From positions 28,458,848-28,522,847 of the forward strand of contig CM073527.1 in assembly GCA_037074615.1 (NCBI GenBank): a DNA stretch of 64,000 nt. Direction: 5' to 3'. The notes beneath the pieces were generated by a model that was not told the DNA's origin, ran no database searches, and saw nothing but the letters and a program-made list of their open reading frames with translations. A program made the translations under genes and the position numbers. Each line of letters opens with the position of its first letter. The first letter of the stretch is position 1. Of this stretch, positions 46,801 through 58,700 are shown piece by piece. Source of the stretch: Leucaena leucocephala (lineage: Eukaryota > Streptophyta > Magnoliopsida > Fabales > Fabaceae).

Positions 46801-48171
46801 TATTAGGGGATATTAATGCATAAATCTACTAATCTAATGCTACTTTGCATCTGTGTGCATGTATTTTTTCCCCTTAATCTCAGTGAATCTGTATAGTTAA
46901 AGTGAGAGGAATCGACTGTGGGGATAGTTATAATTATGAAGAGAGAGAGAGCGACCCTCATTCTGTTCAGTGTCTGCATTGTTGTGTCAGTTATCCACAG
47001 TTGATGATACCAAAAGTTCATCATCCAAGAGGCGCATGATCAAAGAGGGAAATCATGCTGCTGCAGCTGCAACCACTGTAGACATTTGCACGAGTTGTAG
47101 TGATGAGAATGATGATGATAATCGAAGTTACACAGAAGATGCCAGCCTGGGATATTAGGGTCGCTTACCCTACAATTCCCAGCAGTTAACTGTATGGTAT
47201 AGAAGGACCACTGGCTTCTTGAACCCAATACTGTGATGGAAGCATGGCCAGGAATTAATTTTAAAACACCACGCCTGCAGTGCTTCCATCATAGCTCAAC
47301 TTTTTTCTGATCACTTATCATCATTCATATTTCTAATGCACTAACTTAGTCACAGCTTCTTATTAAACTTTTCAATCAAAATATGACTCGAGAATTCTGG
47401 TATGGATAAACAGTATATATTTATCTTATGTTTACTGGAGAACCTATATATGGTAAATATAAAAATCCTGCGGTTTCCTCCATTTCTGATTATCATAATT
47501 TCAACCACGTGGGAACAATACTTTGGAAAGGTAGAAAGTTGTGAAGTATAGAATTCTATTTTGTTGCGCAAATATTCCCCACTATCTTTAGTTCACACTT
47601 GCTGTAATTATGAAGGGACGTGTGTTCTTGAAAGTGTCTTCATTTTTTGGCCAAAAAAAAGTGTCTTCATTTGGGCTCAATAAGCTCTACATCCATCTAC
47701 TCTAATAGCAAGGTACCTTTCGAAGAAGTTAGAAATCTTCCAGTTCTTAAGATTGCATTGATAATGTAACCTTATCAGCTTAATTGGCATCTAACTTCAT
47801 ATCCAAAAACTGCTAAAACCTTAAATAAGTTGCCATATAATCTCATCCGTCATTAGCGTACAATATTCAAGATGGGGGAAATGTAAAATACAATGAATAT
47901 ATTTTTCCGGATGATGGGGAATGATAAGTTTATGAATATCTATGTACATCTTCACTACTTCTCTGCTAAGGATATATAATCCTATCAAGTATCAGCCATG
48001 CTCCTAATCCTAAGTCAATAAAGCACAGCCAACATTATTGCTCCATTATTCTGGAGATGTTCTTTTATAATCTGATAAATTTCTCTCTAGCATCATAGAT
48101 GAATCACAACCTTTTTTGGGTGATGCATCAAAATTAACTTACCATGCATTGGCACATTCTATTTATAGACC
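43834..48171. other. Long spacer between the bHLH gene and the PPR relic
   Basis: Over 4 kb without a recognised gene. The bHLH promoter and GA-rich leader occupy the left end. One possible broken small secreted-peptide frame lies at 46936-47158. Nothing else supportable was seen. Confidence 0.5.
46936..47158 (+). pseudogene. Possible small secreted-peptide gene with a broken frame (unrecognised)
   Basis: An ATG at 46936 opens MKRERATLILFSVCIVVSV, a plausible signal peptide, and stops at 47002-47004 after 22 codons. Directly downstream, in another frame, DDTKSSSSKRRMIKEG continues into an Ala/Asp-rich tail ending at 47158. A small indel would join the two. No family recognised. It may be chance. 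Confidence 0.25.
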
Positions 48172-49792
48172 TCACCAAAAGTCCTTGCAAGAACAAACTC
48201 CATTTCTGAAATGATGATAGCGCACACGGTCCCTCATGATGATATCGCGGCTGTATATTTGAGAAATGAGCTTGAATGTAGAGTGGCAGTCCTCACAAAC
48301 CCTCAGGTTCTTCACAACACGCAGTGTTGTTCCTGGTTCTGTACGAAGGAGTCCAAAAGCAATTGCAATCTTTTCACTATGCAGACTGAGTGCAGTTTCC
48401 TTTTCTTCCTCATCAATGTCAAAGGAAACCTGAGTAGTCTTTGGAGAATAGCCTTCCATACGCAGCTTCTCCATGAGGTCAACCATACAACCATAATGTT
48501 ATATCTCGGGCTCAATCCCGTATACTTCTTTCATTGAACGCAATAAAGCTAGACCTCTGTCGACCATTCCTGCATGTGCACAGGCATTTAGAACACCAAC
48601 AAAAGTAATACCATTTGGCTTCAGTTTTTCCCTATTCATGTTGGTGAAGAGTTTGATTGCTTCATCTGCCTGGCCATGGATAGCAAGCCCTCCTATCATA
48701 GCATTCCAAGTGGAAACTTCCTTCTCTGGTATATTCTCAAACACCTCCCTCGCCATGTCTAAACGTCCACATTTGGCATACATATCAACAAGAGCAGTCC
48801 CCAAGATTGCCTCCATTTGAATAAAATTCCTTTCCACATATGAATGAATCCATCGACCTAGATCCAGAGCTCCCAAATTAGCACAAACGGTTAGCATACT
48901 TGATAATATATACTTTCTTGGCCTTATATTTTGTCTTTGCATTTCGTTGAAAACTTCCAAAGCCTCCTTAAAAGACCCTTCTTTGACGTACCTATCTATA
49001 ATAACACTCCAAGAAATCTCATCTCTCTCGCTCATATCATCGAACAATTTCCTTGCACTATCAATCATCCCACACTTAGCTAACCCGCTTATCATTGCAT
49101 TCCAAGAGCCTGCGTTCTTCTCCGGCATACTCTCAAACACCTCACGAGCAGCTTCCACTAGTCCACACTTCAGGTACCCATCGATCATGGCATTCTAACA
49201 AATGACGTCGGATTGACTATCTTCATCGTCAAGAATTTTCCTAGCCTCTTTCACAAGCCCAAATGATGAATACATTTGAATCCCAGCACTCTTAATGTGA
49301 CCATCCCAACTAAGCCCGCGTTTCACCACATGGGGATGAAATTGTATCCCTTCTTCAACAGAGCCCGTAATGGCACAAGCCTTGAGCAAAGTAGGATAAG
49401 TGAACTTATTAGGCCTAGAATTGAAGACCAGCGTGTCATTATAAGATGATATGGCCATTTGTGTTTCGCTATTCTCCAGGCATCCCTTGAGCAGTATATT
49501 CCACACAAACACTTAGACGGAAAACTCTGATCGCCAAGGCAAAGTAATTGAAATGAGGACGCGCATAGCACTTGACTAAGGTTCCAGATACATAATGATC
49601 TTGAAAGTGCCCAGTTCTGAGGATGATAGCATGAGCCTGTCTGAGATGTTGCAGAGAATGGCCGCATTTGTTATTGAGGATGTCTAGGACTTTCTTGTGC
49701 GAGAGCTTTGATGTCAGAGTACTGTTCTGTGCCGCCGTTGAGAGCTCCTCTGGTCTCAGGCCAGAAGGAAGATTTGTGGCTGTGGTGCTCAT
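48172..49792 (-). pseudogene. PPR-DYW protein pseudogene
   Basis: Minus-strand relic of a pentatricopeptide-repeat protein of the PLS-DYW class, which normally edit organelle RNA. It starts MSTTATNLPSG and has PPR units such as FVWNILLKGCLENSE, NAMIDGYLKCGLVEAAREVF, GSWNAMISGLAKCGMIDSAR and STWNAMIGGLAIHGQADEAI. It ends in a DYW-type tail, DCHSTFKLISQIYSRDIIMRD and GVCSCKDFW. Damage: a frameshift at about 49510 (after ALAIRVF), TAG for an expected Trp at 49197-49195, TAA for an expected Glu at 48501-48499, and a jump from GCMVDL straight to MEKLRMEGY. That jump removes the end of the PPR tract and most of the E region, probably more than 100 residues. An upstream in-frame ATG-like start at 49849 is possible. 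It cannot encode a working protein. Confidence 0.9.
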
Positions 49793-49849
49793 CTTGAGTA
49801 GACTCTGTTGTCCATATTCTACCAAAGGTTTATAAAAACCCTGGGACAT

Positions 49850-50423
49850 ATAACTGTCACAGTCCAGCCAACGAAGTAATTTTTATTTCAGGGTAAAACT
49901 ATGCAGATAAGCAGGATATTGTGAGGTCAAACGTATGACTCTGTTTTAACGGATTTCCAAGCAAAGCTCCAAATTTTGTCCCTACATGAGAGGCAGACGA
50001 ACAAGCCAAATTTGAACACCCAACGGATATGCAAGAATTGATCAAGGTGGATACTTTCAATCTTTCATAGTTAAAATGAATATTCCTCCGGTTCACGTCG
50101 GCCGATATGTGATGTCAAGGAGTAAATACTAGATACACGCACACCCTGGTTAAAAAAAGGAAAGTAATTTCTTGTGTTACCATTTACGTTATCCGAATCA
50201 ATTATGATTACGGTTATTGACCCCCGAATCTCATTCACGATCCTCGGACTACATGAATCAGGAAAGGAATATTAATTTTGGGTGTAATAATTAATTCTCT
50301 GTCCCCCCTTCTACTTTCTTAGGTTTCTGTCATATATATTCTGTGTGTGTTTTCATAAAGTTATCCAATTATTTCAGTATCTAAGAGAGAAAAACATCAT
50401 TGAGGAAGCCAAAGTAGTTGACG
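49850..50423. other. Spacer between PPR relic and B3 gene
   Basis: Divergent upstream region, no gene seen. The right end holds the B3 gene leader. Confidence 0.5.
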
Positions 50424-51080
50424 ATGGAAAGCTATGGATGCATGCAAGCAATGAAGAAAGTGGGCTTCTACCAATTCATGCGGACGAAAGCTCAAGAGGA
50501 ATATTACAATATGAGAGCAGAAGAAGAAGAAGAAGAAGTGGAAGATGTGAAGCCCATAATAGCAGCAGGGAAAATACAAGCAGCGAGGCGTTTAAGAGGG
50601 AGTGAGGTGACGATGACCCCTAGGGTGGAGGTGGAGATCAGAGGGAACCTGACGCTGAAACACCTGTTCCCATGGGAGATCAAGAAGACGCTGACGCTGA
50701 GCGACGTTGGTGGGAGTGGACATGGTGGGGTCGAGGGACTTTGGCTGGGAGAGGAACAAGTGCAAAACCACGTTCTCAGACATTGGAATAACAGGGACAT
50801 CAAGTACGAGGAGTTGTTTAAGGCTGGGGGAGTTCCGTTGGTTATTCATGATTTGGACACACGCACCTTTCACTCTCTGGTTCTATGGAAATGGGACGCC
50901 TTTCGTATAATTTATATCCTTGGTGGGAGCTCTTGGATGGAGGACTTTGTCACGCGCCGTCGCCTCCTACCTGGCACCTTCATCGGCTTGTGCTGGGATA
51001 TTAGGGGCTCCTTTTTGTGCTTCTCTGTTTTGGAGTCTCCTCCTAATCTATTTTTTAATCCCTTTCTAAATTTACAGTAG
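50424..51080 (+). CDS. B3-domain DNA-binding protein (DUF313/REM-like)
   Basis: Intronless frame of 218 residues from ATG 50424. The N-terminal half has an acidic EEEEEEVEDVK stretch and no known domain. From about residue 80 it resembles the small plant B3 family: PWEIKKTLTLSDVGGSG, a LGEEQVQNHVL segment, GVPLVIHDLDTRTFHSLVLW, YILGGSSWMEDFV, RRRLLPGTFIGLCWD and SFLCFSVLE. B3 domains bind DNA through a pseudobarrel; targets of this branch are mostly unknown. The match is by pattern only and diverged, so function is tentative. The frame has no stop, but I cannot tell whether it is expressed. Confidence 0.65.
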   Translation: MESYGCMQAMKKVGFYQFMRTKAQEEYYNMRAEEEEEEVEDVKPIIAAGKIQAARRLRGSEVTMTPRVEVEIRGNLTLKHLFPWEIKKTLTLSDVGGSGHGGVEGLWLGEEQVQNHVLRHWNNRDIKYEELFKAGGVPLVIHDLDTRTFHSLVLWKWDAFRIIYILGGSSWMEDFVTRRRLLPGTFIGLCWDIRGSFLCFSVLESPPNLFFNPFLNLQ

Positions 51081-52233
51081 CACGGCAAATTTGGATATAT
51101 GCTAAGTTCATATATAACTAGTTTCTATTAAAACTCCGGGTTTTCTTTGTTGACTCGTGTTTTATATTTCCGTGTTTATAAGGTTCATTGAATATTGATT
51201 TTGATAATAATAATAATCGTTATTGTTATTGTTATTTCAACTTCATAACTGGCAAGGTTGGTTGGTGGAGTGAACCTCTCTCTCTCTTTCTCTCTCTCTC
51301 TCATACACACAGACATGCATGGATTATAATGCTACGTGCGCCCCTCTCTATTGCCTGCTATTTAATTTTCTGTATTTCATTATGGATGGGATTTTTATTA
51401 GCAAGTGTTATGAATGATAGAAGGAAATATATAAATTGTGGCATTTAAAGGATGAAACCCTTTCTAGTTCCTAAGGATTGGTGAGGCCGATGAACAGTGT
51501 CCGAGCGACGCAAGAGGTAAAACGCCCGCAACTGGTCAACTTTCAACGGTTCCCCCCCTCCCCCTCTTTTTTTCCTTCCCCATTTTCTCATTAAATCTAA
51601 CTATTATTTGATTATTTCCCCTAATTTGATGCAGTGAATAATGAAAAGTAAAGAAATTTACACTGGATAGTGGATACCACCCTCTTACCTTTTCTTAAAC
51701 CTAATTTTGGGTGAGATTATTTGATAAATTTGTTTCAATGAACCGAATTTGAGATTCTTTCTTTATTTTTTTATGACGAACCCCTTAATTACGGGACGGG
51801 CCTATTGATTGGAATCATATTCATTTTGCAGTTTAAAAAAAATTTGGAATGGAGGCCCAAATTCCAATCCCAAGAGTCCAATTCCTTCCAAGCTCAATTC
51901 ATACAACTAGAACCTAAAAAGATCTTGTACCCAAAAAAAAAAAAACCTAAAAAGATCTACCTATATACATACCTGATGCTATGAACCATAAGGTGGAATT
52001 CAAAAGGCAACCATGTAACAAGCTGATGTACTAGTTCAAGCAAGATGGCTGGATATTCGTTTTCTACACCTCTTCCAGCCTCGTTCTTGCTGCTTCAACG
52101 CCCCAAAGATATGATGGCTGGCAGCTTGGTTTCAGTAACACATGTACAGCAAGTCAGCAACTATACAACTAACTAGCTCCAAAAATATCAGCACACCACT
52201 TTATACAAAAAAGCCATCCTAAGGCAATGAGTC
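51081..52233. other. Spacer between B3 and ARID-HMG genes (convergent)
   Basis: No gene. A TAA/TTG-type low-complexity run at about 51205-51235 and a CT-rich run at about 51277-51302. The right end is the ARID-HMG 3' UTR. Confidence 0.55.
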
Positions 52234-53979
52234 TCATGCTTCACTTGCTATATACCCCATGTCAATAGTTAATGTCCCTCTGGATTCTTCGCTCATTATA
52301 AGCTCTAAGCCATCACCGCATCTCTCTGCATCCTGATCTCCAGTTTTCATTGCTCCCATCAGCCTTTCTTTTCCCTTGTTGCTTTCTTCCACAAAAGGCT
52401 GCAACAAAATTAATAACGACAGTTTTAGGTTCATTCATAATTCATTCTTTTCTCTTTTCTTTCCCACTTGAAGCCAAGTTTTGATGGATATCATTATCAA
52501 TTTACCTGTCTCTCAATCTCAGTCAAATTCTTCCATGCATCAATGGCCATGTGCAGGACATTTGAGCGAGCAGATGCCTCATTACAGCTTCTCAACCGGG
52601 CGCATTCCTGCTTGATGAATATCTGATATGCAGTTTTATGTCCCCGCAGAGCACCTCCACGGCGTTTCTTCACTTTCTTGTCATCTGGGGATGCCTGTAC
52701 CAACATTTTCTGTTCCGCAACCTCGCTCCCTGCTTTAAGTTGCAATAATATCTCTAAATTCACTCATCATCTTCTATAAACTCGTCCAGCAAAAAACTAA
52801 CTCAATGATTAATGTGTTCTCTAAAAGCTTATACCATGATAGATCATATAATCAAACGTTCAAACCTGTCATTTCCTTGCGCATCTCTGTCTCCCCCTCA
52901 CCATCTTCATTGTCCGTTAATTCAGATAAACTAACCTCATCTTTACGCTTCCTGTCTGAGCTTGTGCCATCCGTGAACAGACCTACAGCACCAGGGGGGA
53001 AAAAGAACTCTAGGCTAAAATAATAATAAAAAAATGCAGCAACACCAATATTGCGCTTATTATTCTGATAGGAGTGAATGTAAATCACATAGCTAGCAAG
53101 AAACTTTGAAGAAGCATTCCTATATATCAAACACATATGTAATGTAATTGTACTGGACGTCATTAAACACATATGCAGAATTCAGTGTGTTGGATCAACC
53201 TAAGATGGGGTTAGTGGCAGATTTCTGAGCCGGATCCCTGTAGTGGTAGAGTTGCTCAAACGGGTAAAGAAGTATAGCGTAGCACTTTTCAAGTTGAACA
53301 GGTAACTTTGCATTATTGCCTTGCAACTTTAAGGAGGAGACAATTTCATCCCATTTCCCGTCTCTACTGACCTGAAAACAACAAAACGCATAGAATCATA
53401 CCATGTTCAAAGATCCCATATACACTTGTGCATATACCACATTAGATAAATCCCTTAATTGGGGTCAACGAGCTTAATATAGAGACAGGCTAAAAGGCTC
53501 ATGCAAATTTCACACAAATTAACCACAGAACCAATGTCAGTTTTTTAGGCAGACATGTATACCTGATGATATCCTCCCCTTCGGGTCACCTCCGAGTAAA
53601 AGAGGAACAAGTCCAACGAAGTTTTTCGGGCATTTATACTGCTAATTGAATGAGAGAAGAGACTGGTTAATCAGGAAAGTATGATAAATCAAAGATTTTT
53701 AAAAACCCATAAGAAGAAGAAGAAACGAGATTGATTGAGAGCCAGAGATTAAAAACCCGAAGAAGAAAGCCCGTTAAGCTGAAATTCCACCCACCAGATC
53801 AAAGAAGAATAGAAGCGAAACGAGCAATGGGAAGCAAAATCTAGAAAACAAGCTCCAGACACTCACATTAGACCGAGTCCGTAGGATTCCCACACTTGGT
53901 TGAGTTTGTGATAAAAAGTGTCCGAATCACTAGACGGGCGCCGTTTTGGAGCATCAGTGGGATCGATTTGAGGGGCCAT
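52234..53979 (-). CDS. ARID-HMG DNA-binding protein (HMGB9/10/11/15 group)
   Basis: Six minus-strand exons: 53979-53867, 53638-53563, 53371-53200, 52982-52866, 52732-52506 and 52398-52234. They total 870 nt, 289 residues. An ARID domain covers roughly residues 18-105: FYHKLNQVWESYGLGL, LDLFLFYSEVTRRGGYHQ, WDEIVSSLKLQ and LEKCYAILLYPFEQLYHY. An acidic, Ser-rich linker follows. An HMG box lies at about 172-245: RGGALRGHKTAYQIFIKQE, NVLHMAIDAWKNLTEIERQ, PFVEESNKGKER. This pairing is found in plant ARID-HMG proteins, which bind AT-rich DNA in the nucleus. The fifth exon has a tandem acceptor (AAGCAG) that can add or drop one codon. All junctions join in frame. The protein is shorter than the longest family members. 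Confidence 0.92.
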
Positions 53980-55706
53980 GATGTTAGCCTTGGAAATCCT
54001 TCTCGAGTACCTTCGCATGATGGAGGAAACTTGAAGAGATCCGATCGCGGGTAGATAGTGACGAGAACCCTCTTGGCCTCTTTCCGCGTCACTGCCTCAA
54101 AAACAAGCGTAGTTGGGGACTGAGCTCTATGCCACCTTTGCATGTAAAAAATGGCGACACGTGCACACTACTAGCTGCCTACACGAAGGTGCTTCAATGG
54201 ACGGCCCAGATTAACAATTACTCCACCTTCACCACATCATCGTATCCCATTTGGCAGGCAGAATATTTTAATCTGAAGTGGAAAATAAAAATGAGAATTT
54301 CGTAATGAGTTGGGGACATATATCATCACATAGGTATTGATGATCTTGAACGATATCGGGGATTCTTGCTCTCATCTCAAGAAACCATATGATATGTCCT
54401 TATGTTACTAATTAGTAATTACCATTGATTGTTATTTTATTTTATTTCCTCTAAAAAATATCGCCACATACATACGATTTGGAAGCATATATCCAAATCT
54501 TTTTCAGAGCCTATTTTTATTTGATTGTCTAACATTTTAATTAAAATTTTACCTTGATTATATTTATATTGACCCGTGTCATACATCTAGTTATAGTAAA
54601 TAAATTTTTTTATATATATTAAAACTTAAATTTAATATTTTATTTAAATAATATTAAATTATTTACTATTGAGATCAATTCTTGTTGGTATATTTTTCAG
54701 TCTTTTAAGTATATGTCAAAACCTTCACTGCAACGGAAATAGCCCAGCAGAGCAACTTAAAATGTGTAAAGCCCAAGATATATTGGGCAGGAAAAGGTTA
54801 AGCCCAAGGATGAAAATCTCAATTGCCGATTTCAGTGGCTCCCTCAACTATTGGGCTAAGTTGATACCCATTCCTCGAAGCTTCCAGAGAAGTCTTCTTA
54901 AGAATCTCACGTTCTGTCTCGCTCTCGCGACCTATTCCATTTCTTCTCGTGGAGTTTCGCTACCTCACGCTGTTGCTGGCCACACAAACGCCACGTCTCC
55001 TGGGCAAAAGAGCTGGTTTTTTATAATATAATTAAAATAGATTCTCTTGCCAGAAAAATTCAATTTAAACATAACTTAAATATCTATTTAGCCTTTTGAA
55101 TTAATTTATTTGATAACAAAAAATATAAAATTTAATCTTAAAACAAATTTGTGAGTAATCTTTCACAAAATGATTGTGATGACTAAATATGAATATCAAC
55201 TGCTTAAGCAAGACAAATTCCCTACGCAAGACAAAACGAGTGCGTTGCGAGCTGGAACTTGTATCGTGCATGCGTGGAAGCATAGGACAACTGTGCCACG
55301 TGGTTATGGTTCACCAAACTAATGGCCACACAAACAATCCCAATTGAACTTTCCGCACTACCCCAGCATTCAGTGAAGTCAAGTAACTGTACCAGCCAAG
55401 TTCTTCGTAGAAAACTCTATCGCCAGGATAAGGTTGCCTTCAAACGCGCACTGCCCATTATCCATTCTCTTTTTCCCTCGAGACTCGATTTTTGTTAAAA
55501 AGCTCTTCTTCACCGAAATCCCACTCAAGAACAACAGCCGACCAATATATGGTTGGTTTGTTGAGGGATGAAATTTGACACAAAAAAGCTATCCTTGCGG
55601 GGAGTGCTGAAGTATTTTCGTAGATTTTCCTGGACTGCATGAGTGGGTCAAATCCCATCGGGTCCTTCAAGTTTAGGAGCTTGAAATTTTACAAGCAGCA
55701 GCGTCC
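53980..55706. other. Spacer between ARID-HMG and IREG3 (divergent promoters)
   Basis: No recognised gene. A frame at 54669-55031 and the minus frame at 53868-54143 do not resemble a family; the latter is an out-of-frame shadow of the ARID-HMG first exon. AT-rich in the middle, with the IREG3 leader at the right. Confidence 0.55.
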
Positions 55707-58700
55707 ATGGTTACTGCTACGGCCTCCCTCTCTAGCTATTCTTTCAAATTTTTGGTTCGCCAAGCTTCTCTATCGTCGCCGTCTTCCGCTCGAATTCGCC
55801 ATCGCTTCCCTTCTAGCCGATGGTTGAACTTTAATCATCCTTGTGCCTCTCATAGGTACGCCTTTCCTCGTGAGTAACGCTCTTTCATTCGTTTTTACTT
55901 TGTCGAATAAGATATCTATTGGCGAACCGTTATACTTCTGCCTAGTTTGGGACTCGGGTTTCAAAGCTCCCCACAGGTTTTGTGTAAACTACGGATAGTT
56001 AAAAGCTGGGTAGCTGAGTGAGGATAATTTGGACTTCATTAATGATGAAACACTACTGGATTGTTTGTACTGTGTTAATACGTCTTCTAAGAGTGTAGCT
56101 CAGGTTCAAAAGAACTTGGACTTTGCGTATGTGACTTGAAAGATGAACGATATAGATGCCATTACAAATTTTGACTCTGAATTAATTGTTGAAGTATCAA
56201 ACATCATTAGAACCTCTTTCATATCCCCCTTTTGGTTACAGGTTTGACTGTTTAAGTTCAAAATGTTCAATAACAAATACCGATATACAATTGGATCATG
56301 TCACAACCGATGAGGCTCAAGGAGAGTCATCCACTGTTGAACCTAATTGTCCGGTGCCAATAGTTAAACTCAGCTCTGATATTCTTGAGACTGAGTCCTT
56401 GAATCTACTGACTGAAGGCACATATGTAGATAGTCTCCTGACAGCATTACCTGTATGCTATTTTCTCCATATATAGTATTATTGAGTCTTGCCTTACTGT
56501 TTGTCATCTTAGTCTGGTCTTCTCTACAGGTTTTGTCGGAAAAGGAGCAACATGTCCTTGCAGCTACACCAGCTCACCCAGCTGCATTATACGGTGAGAC
56601 ACTTCTCAAGTTCACAAACTCCAATCAAGTCGTTGTGATCCTTGAGTTTGTTGTGATATTTCTCATATTGAGTTAAATCAAGCGAAGTTTACTTTGGTAA
56701 ACTAAAAGACGGTTATTTTGAACGCGGTGAACCCTTAACTGTTTAATTAGTTCGCATAGACACTTTCACCAAAACTAGTTTTATCGTATTTGAATTCACT
56801 AGTTATTTCTCTACTTGAATTGCATTAAACATGCTAACCATTGTGAAGAGATGGAACTCCTGTCTGCTGCACTAGAGGAAAGATATTCATATCATCCCTA
56901 ATGTCACTGTCTAGTCACTACCTTCTATCGGTCAAACTGAACCTTGATTGTGATCTTATATTATGCCATCGAGTCCTAGAGATAGCCGATGGTCATTGAA
57001 TCTTCTTTGATAATCTTATTCTGCATCTTCTGTCCTAGACATCTACTGATGATTTTGAAGTTGCATGCTTGAATTATCTAAGCAGCTGTTAACTGGAAGG
57101 GTATATGTTTTTCAGCTTTCTATGCAAACTGCATGGCTGGAAATTTAGTTGAACAGGTTTGGAATTTTGCTTGGCCTTCTGCCATTGCGTTGATTCATCC
57201 AAGCCTTTTACCTGTTGCGGTAATGGGTTTTTTCACCAAAGTTGCTATAATTGTTGGAGGCCCCCTGGTTGGGAAATTTATGGACCATTTTCCCAGAGTA
57301 TCTGCATATAATTGCTTGAATATCATTCAGGTGAGTCTTTATAATTAGTACAGAGTCAACCAGAATACTACAATTCCAAAACAAGAAAAAGCAAATCATT
57401 TTTATCATTTTTGCTGTTGCCAGGCTTCTGCGCAGTTGTTGTCTGCGAGAATGATCATCCATGCCCATTATGCTCGTCCTACCTCTGTGACTTCCATGCT
57501 TCTATGCCCATGGTTTGTTGTATTAGTTTCAGCTGGGGCTATTGAAAGGCTATGCGGTGTTGCAGTGGGGGTTGCAAATGAACGTGACTGGGTTGTATTG
57601 GTTAGTTTTATTAAAAGCTTCCCTCATTCCCTTTTATCTGGCTTAACATTCTGTTAAAAAATATTGCTCTAATCCTCGTCATGGTTTATTTTGACAGCTG
57701 GCAGGAGTTAATAGGCCAATTGCACTTGCACAAGCAAATGCAGTACTAAATCGGATCGATCTAATTTGTGAGGTATTTGATAGCTATCCACATGTTCATT
57801 CTAAGTTGATCAGCCACCGTATATAATTACAAGTTCTAACTTCTCAGAATATAGAATCAGTTTTACTGTGGATGGAAATGTGCAGCTGCTGTTTCACATC
57901 ACTTTTAGGAGCTTTGACCAGGAGACTAATGACATGTGAATTTACAGATAGTTGGGGCATCACTTTTTGGAGCTCTCCTTTCTAAGTTTCATCCAGTAAC
58001 CTGCTTGAAATTTGCTGCCGGCTTGATGATGGGATTACTTCCTGTTACAGTAATTACTTTGCCTTATTTCTTCTATTACTACTTCTATTGGTTGGAAGAT
58101 GGATTTGTTTTCATCCGCCATTCTAAATTTACAGATTGCACTCACATGGCTAGCCAACAAGCTCTCCACCGGTGTTCTTGACCGGTCTAAATCTTCACAA
58201 ACTTGTTGCAGAGTATTCACTGAAAATTCGGGGCCACATGCTTACAATATAGGTATCATCTATAGTGATATTTTTTGCTCTATTACAAAAAATAAAAGAA
58301 GAGTTTCTTTGCTGAATCATCTCATCATCTGGTTTTATCGGATTCTTTTAATTTTTTAATTGTCTACTTGAAAACCAGTTGTTAAATGTGTAGAAGCCAT
58401 AAAGCTTGGCTGGAAGGAATATCTGGGTCAGCCAGTTCTTCCAGCAAGTCTTGCGTGGGTGCTGCTATACTTCAATGTTGTTCTTGGACCTGGAAGTTTG
58501 ATGACAGCATTTTTAACACAGCGTGGTATGTAAAATTATCTTCATCAAACTCTTTCTTCAGAGAAGACTTTCTCATCTGAGTTCTGATGGTCCAAATCTT
58601 GCGGTGCAGAAAAGAGTGAAACATTAAAATTCAAGTTTTTTAAGAATTGACGTGTCTCATGATTGTCGAAGAAATTACGGTTTTGAAAACTTTTGTAATC

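Noticed and set aside
53868..54143. 91-residue minus frame over the ARID-HMG 5' end
   Set aside because: Different frame from the real first exon (53979-53867), which splices in frame to the ARID domain.
54669..55031. 120-residue plus frame
   Set aside because: No recognisable family and no promoter or splice support. Left as spacer.
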